A DNA stretch of 64,000 nt from Zonotrichia leucophrys gambelii (Eukaryota; Chordata; Aves; Passeriformes; Passerellidae): positions 145,163,917 through 145,227,916 of the forward strand of contig NC_088171.1 in NCBI RefSeq assembly GCF_028769735.1, in the 5' to 3' direction. This document shows positions 1 through 11,800 of this stretch, piece by piece (the first letter of the stretch is position 1; each line of letters starts with the position of its first letter). Below the pieces are notes generated by a model, which was not told the origin of the DNA, did no database searches, and saw nothing but the letters and a program-made list of their open reading frames with translations. The position numbers and the translations under genes are program-made.

Positions 1-977
1 CCTGTGTATTTAAAGGGAAGCTGTAACCATTTTTCTTCACTGGAACTCTAAAGGCACAAAACAGATCCTGAACTGAACTGGAGCTTGGTGTAAAAATCAG
101 CAAGTGGAGGATGGGCAGGACTCTGCCAAAAGAGCAGTCAGGCTGTCCCAGCTGCCTTTGCCCTGTTAGTAGCTCTGAGGAGGTGCTGGTGTGTAAAGGG
201 GGTGTGTGCAATGATGCCATTCATTTGCAAGCAGGGTTGTTTAGAACACTGGAACTATAGGTTTTTGCTCTACTGCTTAAAAATGTTTCAGTATATGCAC
301 CTTAATTTTGGAGTGCTTAGTAAAGTCAGAGGCTTAATCACTTTTGAAATACCCATTGCTATTCTCACATTTTATTAGCTCACAATTTTTTTCTCTTGTA
401 CTGACTGCATATGGCTTTAGGTGAGGATTTCGCAGAGGCTGTTTGAAATGCTTCAGTAATGGTTTCTGTTATACTTTGTTATGTCCTGGGCACTGGGTGT
501 GGGGGTCTGTCTTTAGCAATAAATTTTATACACTATGTGTATATCTGTTTGTATATGGAAAACAAATACAGAGCATGTAACGATGGTGAAAATACACTGC
601 GCCGAGTGCAGACTGTGCATTTGGCAGCCATTCTGCACCAGCCTGAACAACCCAAATGAAAAATTGGAGACCACATGGAGAAAATGAACTAGCATGAAAA
701 ATCATTCAGGACAAAAGTTCCCTTCCCTTACTCTGTGGGTGGGATAACTAAAGCTGGTTCAATTGCTGTTTGCTTCAAACAGCTGTCTTCCTTTCCTGAA
801 AACTGGCCAAGCCTCCTGTGTTCAGCTGTAGTCACGTGCATCAGTGTATTGTCACTAAAGACTCTGAGAGAGGCAGCACTGCACTATGATTAAATCTTCT
901 GTGAGAGAAGCAAAATACTTCCTTCTGTGATTTGTTTTTTATAATAGCAATAATGTTGACTGCATTCTAATACTCAC

Positions 978-983
978 AATAAA
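978..983 (+). terminator. Candidate polyadenylation signal (AATAAA) of an upstream gene
   Basis: AATAAA is followed within 10-20 nt by a GT-rich stretch (TCTGTTGAGATTGTT), the arrangement of a vertebrate 3' end. If the upstream gene is PHF20L1 on the same strand, as in mammals, this could be its cleavage site. AATAAA also occurs by chance in AT-rich DNA, so this is a weak inference. Confidence 0.25.
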
Positions 984-1074
984 GGTCTGTTGAGATTGTT
1001 ACATGCCTGGGCTCCCTTTCCATGGACTTCTCTTCTGGTGAACTAGTGATTGTTTGCATATTGTTTTAAAGCAT

Positions 1075-1192
1075 TAGGGAACCTTCAGTTGCATGTTTAG
1101 CCTGTAGTCCTTAGGTTATATGTAGCCATTGATACTCACCTTTCTACATTGCAAGGCTTGAGGGAATCTTCAGTTGTATTTTAGCCTGTAGG
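1075..1192 (+). repeat. Diverged direct repeat pair
   Basis: About 32 nt at 1075-1106 (containing CTTCAGTTGCATGTTTAGCC) recur at 1161-1192 with a few substitutions (CTTCAGTTGTATTTTAGCC). Both copies start with AGGGAA and end with TTTAGCCTGTAG. This looks like a local duplication with no sign of function. Confidence 0.55.
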
Positions 1193-1464
1193 CAAATGAT
1201 ACAATCAGTAAATTATTCACAGTACTGCATTACTTAATGCATATGGCAAAGTAATTAGAAGATATTTCTGTTCTTGGACTCTTTTGATATTTTAACAATT
1301 TCAGAGGTTGAGTTTTGCAATGCACTTTATTCTTTACAGTCAATGTCTTTCAACAATGTATTCACAGTGATGGCATCTCTTCTTGTGGGCAGACTTGTGC
1401 CTTTGTACAATATCTTTACAAAGGAACTTTAATTTGCTTCTAGTAATTTATTTTAATGTCATCC

Positions 1465-1492
1465 ACAAGTTGTTCATTACTGAACAACTTGT
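1465..1492. repeat. Perfect inverted repeat, 12-bp arms, 4-nt loop
   Basis: ACAAGTTGTTCA and TGAACAACTTGT are exact reverse complements around the loop TTAC. It sits 6 nt before a second, longer perfect hairpin. Confidence 0.9.
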
Positions 1493-1498
1493 GTCAGT

Positions 1499-1546
1499 TG
1501 TTTTCTACCACAGTAATGTCACAAGACATTACTGTGGTAGAAAACA
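1499..1546. repeat. Perfect inverted repeat, 22-bp arms, 4-nt loop
   Basis: The 22 nt at 1499-1520 (TGTTTTCTACC...AATGTC) are matched exactly by their reverse complement at 1525-1546 around the loop ACAA. The loop is too short for a normal microRNA precursor. A template-switch replication event is the likeliest origin. Confidence 0.9.
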
Positions 1547-4500
1547 AATGAGCCAACAATGCTGAGCAAGTTCTTCTCTTAGACATCCTGTGGACAAGGG
1601 CACATAGGATAAGCAGCAGGTGAATTAAATTGGGCAGAAGCTCAGTAAGTTACTGACATAGAAAAAAATTTTTCATTCACAGAAAAAGAAGATACGATAA
1701 TAAATCATGAACTTAAAAATTTTAATTCTGAAACATTTTAATAATTGTTGAAGGGACAGTCTGAAAGCAGGCTGTCAAACAAGATACAAGACCAGATTCA
1801 GGCTTGGAGCAACATACAGAAACACTTTTTTGAATTAGCAGACTTTCTGAAGAAGTTTTCCTGAGTCAGACCAAACATCTGGCCAGCCCAGAGTCTTGTC
1901 TGCAGTAGAAAGAGGATATCAGATCTGTACAAACATATAATGGAATATCTGTGCAAATTGCCTTTTTCCTGAATATGTCTTTCACTTCTGGCAAACAGGG
2001 TTCCTTTACCAAAATTAATTTTTTAGTCCATTAGTTTTATCAGTCACTTGACAGAGATGAGTTCCTCAAGTTTAATCCATATTTTTCATTGGTGGCTAGT
2101 GGAATTCACAGCTTTGTTGTGTGGCAGGAGCTGTGTTTATCCTTGAACTTCCTTTCTGACTCCACTGGCTCTGCACCATTGCCTTTATTTCAGAGAAGAT
2201 TAGATATTGCATTATTGAAAAGACCCAAAGCCGTTTTGTCCCTCCAATACCAATAGTTTGGCACCCTGTTGCTGTCCTTCTGTGACTGCTGGGGACTTTT
2301 CTCATTGCCTCAGCTTTTTTTTGTCAAATACTGAATTGATTCAAGTTGCAAATCCTGTGTGTCACTGTGGTTGCAGACCTGGCTCCTACTTGGGGTTTCA
2401 AACCAATCTGCATCCCTGGTGTTGTGAGAATAAAATACCTATTTTTCTACCTGGAATCACTGTGGTATTATTAGATAGAGGAAAACTGTTATTTTCATTA
2501 AATAAGTAAGGAAAAAATGGCATTTTATTTGTCCTAGAAATGGTCAATTCCTGCAGGGACAAATGCAAATTCAAATATTCTTACATGGGCTTCTTTAGGT
2601 TCTGTCACCAAAGGCAATTGTCCAAATGGTAAGTTATAATTTAAGATTTGACAAGTCCTGTGCACACTTTTCTGATCTAGCCAAGTTTAGCATGGGAATG
2701 ACTGAAACTTCCCTATTGTTCTTTAAATTTGAAGAATATATCACATATAAAGTGAATACACTGAAAAGTGCATTACCTGGGGCCGTCATCTTGTAGTCTT
2801 TTAATTTTGCATCACATGAGGTCTTAATCAATGATGATACAGATTAGTGCTTCACAAGGTCTTGGAAAGAAATGCGCTCTTTAGTTCTCTATCTAAGTGT
2901 AACAAATGATGTTAACCTTTTTTAATGTAGCTTTCTTAAAATGTGTGAGATGATTGTCCAACATTGGTGCTTTATTTAACACAGACGAAAAAATTATTCT
3001 TTGAAATTATTGAATTGGTTGATATAAGCATAATTTCACAATGTTTTCTTAACATTTCTGCTTTCAATTTGCTGCCTCCTTTGGGAAGCTCCTTCTGGTT
3101 CTTTTTTTAAACTAAGGTTGACTTTTCAGGCTCAAATTTGATTGGGGTAAGAGTAACTTTTCTGTGAGTACAGATATCTGTGTATTCATATACATGAATC
3201 TTTATCCCTGGGCCTTTCAATATGTGAAATTGCAGTTGCACAAACTGTCTCTTCTGCTAAGAAAGTGTATGCAAAACTGGAACAATGAATAAATGTCTTC
3301 TTCTTCTTTGAGGTTTGTGATTTCAGTGTCTCATCCCACTGACCTATATCTTTGCCCCAGCAGTTTCAACAAAACAAACCCCTCATTTCCAGCACTAGAG
3401 CAATGATTTTGAAGACATGATAGTTGAAGGCCATATTGGCCACAGGGACCTTTTCCACTTCTTTTCTGCTCTTCATTTGTGAGCTAATAGAAGATGTAAC
3501 TCCATCTTTTCTCAGGTGCTAAAAATAGAGGTCAATGCCATTGTCCTTTCACTGAAGGTTATGCAAGGCTTTTCTTGCTTTGTATTTGATCAGCCATAGA
3601 TAGACAAGGGCCTCTTTTTCTCTGATGAATGTGAATTCCACACATTGCTTTGTAAACAACTTTTTTTTTCCTTTTTAATCCATGGGCTCTTGTATCTCCT
3701 TGAAGGTTCATGTACCAAGATGCCCACCTTGGTTTGACGCACATCTAGAAGTGGTTTGAGTGATGCCAATTGCCAAAATTCCTTTTCTCGTTTAGTTTTT
3801 TAAGAGACTTTTAAGACTTGGCTGTTCTTCCCAGCTTGAGTAGTTCATAGGTTATTTTTGAGTGTTTCTAAAGGAAATAAACATCATCTTGGGAATCAGC
3901 AATGCATAGATATAGTGAGTTTTTGCTTCTTTCTGATAATAATAGTCCTTTGGTACTTGGTGCTTTCCTGTCTGCCCTCCACCATTATCAGTCTTTTATA
4001 GCAAAGAATAAAGAAGGAAAGTGAGTAGTGACCTTTATAAGCTCCTTTCCCCATTTGCTGTGCAAGGAACCTGAGTAACACTTTTCTAACAGCTTTAGAA
4101 AACTGGGCTAAATCTGTATCACACACAGACCCCAACACACTCTGGAGATGTTTCTGTGGCTTGGACACATCACAGGACTGCCAGCATGGAGCTGCTGCCC
4201 CTGCAGAGCCTGACTGTGGCGCTGGGCTGGGCTCTCTCTTGCTGCTCTCCTGTGTCTGCCCCACTCTGTGGGGTTCAGACACAAACCTGAGGCTCTTGAA
4301 GTGCCCTTGGGTCAGAAATATATGTTGTGGTCAAATTTTTCTTCTTTCCTGATTTAGCCATGCTGATGTTAATAGTGGTTATTTAGTCTGATTCTTTTGC
4401 TCTTCATGCACGTTTCCCTACAAATGCTGTACTAATCCATAAATTCAGTTTCTTTCTGTGCCCACTTGATCAGGTCTCTTACAAATTCTTACAGAATTTG

Positions 4501-5611
4501 TCATCTTTATGCCTCTTAAGTGTTGCCTTTTCTTGGTCTGTCATCTATGCTGGACATGTTCATCATTTTTTCCCTTGATCTTTCTGTAGACAGTTGACTT
4601 TGGAATTTATGTTCAAGCAACCTATTCTAGACTTAATACAGTCCCACTTATTTTTAAAAGCCTAGTCATGCTAAAGCAAGCTTGTGCTGCTCTTGGAGAT
4701 CATATTTACCATATCCGTCAGACACTCTGGCATGGCAGTGGTCTACAGCCAGCACAGAAGTATGCTTGGATCACTGCTGTCATGATCTGTGTCTGTGGGA
4801 GAGTATCAGAGGAGTTGTTTCTAGGCTGTCTAGTACCCATGAATCACAAACAGGAATGCTGCTCTCACTTCTTCTTGAAATCAAGTTAAATCCAGCTTCA
4901 AATATGTGCTGTTATTATTTAAGTAATGTTTTGGGGCTTATTTATCCAACCACATTTGTTACAAGTGAGGGTGAGTTCTCATAATTTCTGGTGCAAGTAA
5001 ATGCTGACTCAGTCACAAGAGGTGGTGAATTAACAAATGAAATTCTGGAACCAAGGAAATATTTCTCATGTTTTATGTTGAGGATCTTGCATGTAATTAG
5101 TACCAAAAAGCTTAACTTAAGAAGCTTCATGATCATACTGATCTTACAGCTGGAGGATGAAGCCCAAGGAGTGAAGCTGTGCCTGTCAGGCTGTGTTAAA
5201 GTGCATGGTGCAAGTGGGAGTGATAACAAAAGATAGAATGTTGTTGACTCTGATCCTTAATTCACTTTAGCCAGTGAATGCATCCATCCTGTTTTTCACT
5301 TAATAAAAAAACCACATTATGAGTTATATTCAGTCCTGATGTGCAGCACCCAGAGGTCTCACTCAGGTCTGTCCCTCAGGAGGTTCAGCTCTCTGGGAAT
5401 GTAAAAAATGTGCAATTCCCTAGGGAGCACAGAGCCTGGCTTTGCCCTGGGGCAGGTGAGGGCCAGGGCTCTGCCCAGGGTCACTCCAATATCCCCAATT
5501 TACTTGTCGGAATGACTGAGCCCCTGCCACCCGCTGTGCCTGCAGCCCCTTGGCTCAGCTGTGCTCCCTGGAGCGGGGATGAGAGGGGCCTGAGGGAGGG
5601 CAGCTCCAGCT

Positions 5612-5625
5612 CAAGGAGCCTCTTG
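5612..5625. promoter_or_regulatory. Paired CAAG/CTTG cores, possible NKX2-1 sites
   Basis: CAAG at 5612-5615 and its inverse CTTG at 5622-5625 lie about 120-130 nt upstream of the predicted start of transcription. NKX2-1 (TTF-1) sites in mammalian TG promoters have a CAAG core at comparable distances. The motif is short, so this is inference. Confidence 0.3.
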
Positions 5626-5664
5626 GGTTTGCTCAGAAGCCTCGTGTGCGTCACTCACCCAATT

Positions 5665-5690
5665 CTGTGCCCAGTCAGCAGCACTGAAGT
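5665..5690 (+). promoter_or_regulatory. Thyroid-specific element resembling mammalian TG site C (PAX8/NKX2-1)
   Basis: TGTGCCCAGTCAGCAG closely resembles the mammalian TG promoter C element as I recall it (core TGCCCAGTCAAG), which binds PAX8 and NKX2-1 in an overlapping fashion. It lies about 55-80 nt upstream of the predicted start, the expected position. The CCAGTCA part is kept, but the CAAG half that NKX2-1 contacts in mammals reads CAGC here. Confidence 0.55.
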
Positions 5691-5713
5691 GAGCCCATCC
5701 CCATGATGGGCGC

Positions 5714-5720
5714 TATAAAA
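5714..5720 (+). promoter_or_regulatory. TG: TATA box of TG
   Basis: TATAAAA within GCTATAAAAGGG, 57 nt before the first ATG. A start of transcription about 30 nt downstream, near 5744, would leave a 5' untranslated region of roughly 27 nt. Mammalian TG genes also have a TATA box and a short leader. Confidence 0.8.
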
Positions 5721-5770
5721 GGGCAGCAAAGGCTCTGTGGGTGCACAGAGCTGCCTCAGGACAGAAGGGG

Positions 5771-5855
5771 ATGGGGCTCCCCCATTGCAAGATGGGCTCC
5801 ATCCCATTTTGCACCCTCTTTTGTTTTATTAGCATAGCAACAGCCAATATATTTG
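5771..5855 (+). CDS. TG: TG exon 1: signal peptide
   Basis: Encodes residues 1-28, a hydrophobic leader ([14 protein letters not shown]) followed by NIF, the start of mature TG. Cleavage after ATA would leave Asn as residue 1, as in mammals. Two in-frame ATGs exist, 5771 and 5792, and both have a purine at -3 and G at +4. The upstream one gives a 25-residue signal peptide. The downstream one gives 18 residues, nearer the 19 of human TG. I list the first because scanning ribosomes meet it first. The exon ends in phase 1 at a GTAAGT donor. The 5' untranslated part probably begins near 5744. Confidence 0.9.
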
Positions 5856-8800
5856 GTAAGTACGCTTGTCCTTCTCCTTTGCCTGTGTCCAAGGGTGACT
5901 GATCTTTGTGCTGCTCTGCGTGTTTTCCTGATGAAATATATAATGATCTTGAATCTTGCACTCTGAAAATTTAGCAGGTTATTGTGTGCTGTGCAAACTA
6001 AGGCTGGGCTCCTGGTTGAATACTAAACTATCAGGATCTTTAAGTGTTTAGGCTTACCTGAGTTTGCACACCTGAATTTTAGGTGGGGAAAAAAAACGTT
6101 TTCTCAAGGGCTAAAGAATGAGCAGGGTAAGAAAAGTTTCTGCTGCAGGGTTGTGAAGTTCCTCAATCAAATCTTCTACTTGTTGGTGCCATTGTCTAAT
6201 TTAGGCTTGAACCTAAAGATATTGGATAGTCTGAGTTCTGCCCCCAGTTCTTTGGCTTGAGTTTGATAGCCCTGCACAACCAGTAATTTGAATCACTGAA
6301 TTAATTAGTCATTTAACTCAAATGTCTTGGTAGACCCTCTCTAGCACTGTACACAGGGATCTCCACACATCCCAGAGCAGCTGATGTTTGAGGTGAAAAG
6401 GGGGAGCTTTGCCTATGTGACATTGTCTATAGATGAGATCACCTGAAATTTTGCAATCTCATGAAAATTTTCACATGATTTTAAGGGGACACTGTAAAAA
6501 CTCAAGAAACAGATGTGATTGAGAAGCATTAGAAGCACAGGAACAGTCTGCAGCTGCAGAAGTTCCGTGAGTTGCAAATTATTTCAGGCTGAAAAACATT
6601 CAGGATACTTGTGATGTATTTGCACTACAGTGTATGATCATGCTCAGACCAAATATTGGCTTAAGCAAACATTTGGACTAAATTGCTGTGGGTTTGTTTG
6701 CTGTATTTTTATAAACTAATCCGTGGTATTAAGAGCATGACATTCATCAGTTTTTAAAGGGTGAGGAAAGTGTCAGATCAACTAATCTGCTCTGTATTAA
6801 TGAATTATTGAATTTCATCATTCTACATTCTGCATCTAAAACAGCAGCTAGTGCAGCTTTGAATGCATTACAAATTTGCTAGGTAGATTCAGTAGTTGAT
6901 CATTTGTCCCATTGAAAACTGAGAGTGCTCCTAGTATGAATTAGTCTGATGCTAGTGCTAAAAATTGATTTTTTTAAAATATACCTCTCATTTTTGTGAA
7001 ATAGTGAGTAACTTAGCTCCAGTGAAGGATAATTACTCAGAAAATTTAATAGTGGTGTGTGTGGTTATGCAAAGGGCTCTTTTGTGGTCATAGACACAAA
7101 TAAGTAAAGAACCCTAAGTACCAGAAAATTATAGCCAGGCCAGTGCAGAACAGAGCTGACACTAACTAGACACAGGCCTGGCAAAGGGTTTCATGGTCAT
7201 CTCCACCATGTGCTCATCCTGCAGCAGACAGAGTAGCAGGTTTGTTCAGTACCTCCCTGTGCTGTCCCACATGGAAATGCACACAGGGAGCAATGGGAAA
7301 ACAGCCAGGGAGGAGCCCTGAACCTGTTCCCTGCAGCACTGGCACTATCAGGGGTTTGGTAAGAGTGGGTTTGTGGTGAGATCACCCTTAGGTGTTTACC
7401 TCCTTGCTGTTTTCAGAGTACCAGACCGACTCCCAGCCCTTGCGTCCGTGTGAGCTTCAGAGGGAAGAGGCTTTTTCAGTAGGAGAAGCCTACGTTCCTC
7501 AGTGCTCAGAGGATGGCCAATTCAGGTAATTCATCCCTGCTATTAATGTGCTGCCATATGAGGTGACCTTTCATTGCTAATGAGAGTTTTAGCCTGTCTG
7601 GAAGAGCCACTGCAACAGTGGACTGGAGGATGAGTGGTGCAGGAGACTTGAAGGGACTTCACTGAGCCATTTTGCAGATCCAGCCTCTCCCAAATGAATT
7701 CCTTGTTATGGGAAATAATCTCTGAGTAAAGATGTCTATCTAATAATAACAGGCTAATTTTGGCAGCATTGTTTGCAAATACTTTTGTGATCAGTTTGCA
7801 GTGTGATGCAGTTTGCTGTCTTCCTACACATGCTCATGGGTGAATGTGTGTGCCAGCTGGCACAGCTCAGCCAAGTGACTGAGAACTTATCCACCCTGCT
7901 CAGTGGCACAGTCAGGTTTCCTTCTAAAGGCAGTGAAGGAGCTAAAAACCACACAGAGAACAGTGATTTAGAGAGCAGCATGTTGCTTGACAGTGCAAGA
8001 AGCTAACAAGTTAAACCTGAGGCTGAGTACAGATTGTAATTTCTCTGCTATTATCTTTATTTTGCCACTGGTGGCAGCTGTGACCATTCTAGATTTGACT
8101 TTGAAACTGTCTCAAAGTGTTTGGTGAATCTCAGATAATGAGAATTAGGATTCTGTCCAATGTGCTTTCTTCCTCAACGACTTCAATTCATGTATTTGCA
8201 ATTCCTGAAGAGTCCAGAGAATTACTGGAATTAAGAGTTCCCACTGATCAGAGTCACCAGAAATACAGCTCTTGCCAGTTCCATTATTTGTGGTTTTGAA
8301 GCATTTGATGTGGTTTACTTTGCTTTATAGTTTGTTTATTTATTTATTTTTTTAATGTCTGGTACTGACTGAGGACTCTGCACACACAAAATAAAATGTT
8401 ACTTGTGTTCTTCTTCAGGACAGTCCAGTGCACTAGGAATGGCCTTTCCTGTTGGTGTGTAGATGAGAACGGTGTTGAGGTTCCTGGCAGCAAACAGAAT
8501 GGATATCCCATATCTTGTAAGTAAAAAGTTTCTGTCTTTGCTCAGATTGGGTAAAGAACCATTTAAATCTGCATTTGAATTGCTTAAATCAAGAAAAGGC
8601 TAGCCACAGACTTCAATGGACTCCAGTTTATGGTAATTTGCTAGGTCTTCTATTGGAAGTTCTGGAGTTTCTTCAAGGCTTGTCATGGAAATCTGATACA
8701 TCTCAATGTCTGTATTTATGAAGGTCCCAGTAAGACAAATTGTGAATGAAAGACTGATTTAGTGTAATGGCTTTTGAGTTGGAGAGCTTCAACCCCATCT

Positions 8801-11800
8801 GTGGTGGGCTTCTCTATACCTATTTTCATAACCTCAAGTCCATCAATGCCTTCGTGCCACCTGGGTGGCAGACTTAGAACTTGTAATTCTGAGAAAACTC
8901 AAATGTTGCCTCAATAAAAGACTCAGTGCCCAACAAGAACCTTCCTCTAACAGTGCCCCTCTCTGGTACCACAGGCTTGTCCTTTTGCCAGCTGCAAAAG
9001 CAGAGGATCTTGGTGAGCCGATACATCAATGACAGCAGCATCTCCTACATCCCCCAGTGCCTGGACTCAGGGGCTTTCGACCAGGTGCAGTGTGACACAG
9101 AGCTGGGGCAGTGCTGGTGTGTAGATCCAGAGGGAATGGAGATTTATGGCACCAGACAAAAAGGAAAGCCAGCACGGTGTAAGTGATATTCAACAAAATG
9201 ATGGGGTTTGTGGGTTTGAAAGGCTTGGTGTGAATAGGGACCAGTAAGATTATTGAGTCCAACTCCCTGCTCTTCATAAAAACAAGATGATGCACCTCAG
9301 TGTCCCTGCTCAATGTAACCCCTTTTGAACAACAGGGTGACTATTCAGCTGTTTGGGGGAAATTAATACACAAATAAACATTGCCTCTTTTCTCATTAGG
9401 TCCAGGGAACTGTGAGATCCGTGACCGTCGCATCCTGCACGGGTTTGGGGAGAAGACCCCACCACAGTGCTCGGCAGATGGAGAGTTTCTGCCTGTCCAG
9501 TGCAAGTTTGTCAACACAACAGACATGAGTGTTTTTGATCTTGTTCATAGTTACAACAGGTAAGAGCTCAGGCTTCTGAATCAAGAATGTAATCCTGCAT
9601 AGCCCTTCAAGGCACCATCTGACTGCTTTTCTGTGGTTTTTGCTACAGAATGGAGCCCTTATTCTGTAACTTCACATTATGATATTTTCTGTTAAAGAAT
9701 GGATCAAGTGAAAGAACCTTTTTCTTCTGACTTAAATCTGCTGATTAATATATATATATATATATTCCATCCCTGCAGTCTAATTGGTGTGTCCCCACAC
9801 AGCACTGGATACCACATTGTGATCTGTAGTTGGAAAGGTAGCCAGGGCTGCTTTTGAGACAGACAGACAACAGCAAATGAGATAAAGCAGAAGGAGGAGA
9901 GGAATTTGGATGTATATATGAGGTAGGAAAGACAATTCCATATGGGAGATGAGAGCAGGTGGACAAGTGATAACATGCAAAGATGAGGTTCCATCTGATG
10001 ATGAGAACCTCTTACCTGCCTAAATATTAGGCAATGCCAGGGCTGCTCACATGGGTGAAACAGCAAGTGATGAAAATGATGAACAGCTGTGCTGGTGCAC
10101 AGCTGGCTTCGGGTGCTTGCAGAGGGTTGGGGAATGCTTCAGAGCACTGGATCAAATCCTTGTCTGTGGGGGCAGGAAGCTCCCTGTCCTGTGGAGGAGC
10201 TGGGAATCAACACTGTGATGGAGACACAGGGATGGGCAAGGGGAGCTGATGGGAGAGGAGTTTGTTTTGGTTCTTCAGAGATGCTCAGACTCTCCAGAGA
10301 AACCTTTCAGTGTCTTGTGAAGTGCCACTGACTTGGCTCCTCAGTCAGCACCAGTTTGCCTGGTGGAGGGCAGAGCACTAAACATAACATCTCATTGTGA
10401 CTTGGCTCTGTAGCAGCAAAGGTGTTTTATTGTAAATGTCAGTTTTGCTGTGTGGAGGGGTTTCTTTTTTTAAAATTTAAGCCAAACTGAAAGACAGGTC
10501 TGAATGCACAGTGCAAATTTGTCAGAGCTTCAGGAGAGATTATTTCGGTGAGAGCAAAATAATATGGCTCTTTCGTTTGTTGGTGTTGAAATGCTAAAAA
10601 GCAACTACAGTGGAGAAATCAATGCTTTAAATTGACTTTTTTTTCCTCCCACTGGGAGATTTGCTTGCAAAGACCTGCAAGATTGGATTTATTTTCTGTC
10701 CATGTAATGTAATTAATCACAGCAGGATCATTTCAGTCCCAGCTGTCTACCTTCTAATTATGGCATTGGCTTAACTTATTGCCATCATATATGGGTATTT
10801 CAGGTCATTAATATATTTATTTTCACACTACTCCTGCCTGAAATGTTATTATTCCTTCCCCAAACCAGGGCAGAATGTGTAATTGAAGGGATGAGATCTA
10901 CAGCAAAGGGCTGTAGCTGAACAGGGATTTTAACCCATATTTTGTGTTCATATGGAACCAGTGGAGAAACTTTCTTTGGTTCCACAGACTGATTTTTAAA
11001 ATGTAGACATATCATCCTACCTCTCTTTCCAAACAGTTTCCCTAGACCTTCATAAATATTCCAGAATAAGCCAGTATGTTAAACCACCTTCCCCAAACAC
11101 ACAAATGGGGAAACTCAGGAGTTTAGAGCTGAGACTTTTCCCAAACAGAAGACTTCCACAAAGAAAGGTGAGCCCAAATTTCCTACCTCACCTGGACGGC
11201 TTGGCTCCTGTTACTTTTTCTGCTTGGACTGGGTCCAGGTCCTGCCTGGATAGGCAGCCATATAGAACACCCTGTAGCAGATTGATGGGAATTATAAAAA
11301 AATCAAAAGTCAAGGAAGATTTTTATTTGCTTTCTTGCTATAATCAATAATGAGTTGTCTTTGCTGGAAGCCAAAAGCAGAGACTTAAATTTTGAAGGCC
11401 AACAACTTCACATTTATTTATTTCCCTGTATTTTTAAGTGCGAGCATTCTTGTTGAAAAATATGGAAACACTAGAAATTTATCCATAAGTTAAATGTAAT
11501 CACAGTTGGTTTGGACTGGCTCTGAAAAATGAGGAATTCTCTGTTAATTCTACTCATCTTGATGGCTGTGGTTAAAGAGTCTGAGAAAATAAAAAATGTG
11601 GCAAGAATTGGGTTTTCCACATAAGGTGAGAAAAGTTTTGCCCTCTTGTTTGTGTGGGCCTAATTTATATCTGTTTGTAATTTATTAAGTTTTACTCTCA
11701 ACTTGGAACAAAAATAACCAGAATGACAAGATGTGACTACACATCTGCCCCATATAGTGTGTGTGTGACTTTTTAATGTTGAAAATTTAAGAAATCAGGA

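Larger units (their letters stand above)
1..5611. other. 5' flanking region of TG, no gene recognised
   Basis: No exon with protein homology that I can recognise lies here; open frames are short (at most about 130 codons) and not protein-like. In other vertebrates the gene upstream of TG is PHF20L1, so the first kilobase could be the 3' untranslated region of that neighbour, but nothing in the sequence proves it. The stretch also contains two tandem perfect hairpins (1465-1546) and a diverged direct repeat (1075-1192). Otherwise it looks like ordinary AT-rich intergenic DNA. Confidence 0.5.
5856..9399 (+). other. TG introns 1-4
   Basis: Introns 5856-7416, 7526-8418, 8517-8974 and 9179-9399. 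All are GT-AG. No gene was seen in them. Intron 2 has a short TTTA-rich run near 8331-8356. Intron 4 carries a faint CR1-like remnant around 9225-9290 (GGGACC...GAGTCCAACTCC). First introns often hold enhancers, but I see no motif cluster I would defend. Confidence 0.6.

Noticed and set aside
1499..1546. microRNA precursor
   Set aside because: Perfect 22-bp stem with a 4-nt loop lacks the length, bulges and loop size of Drosha/Dicer substrates.
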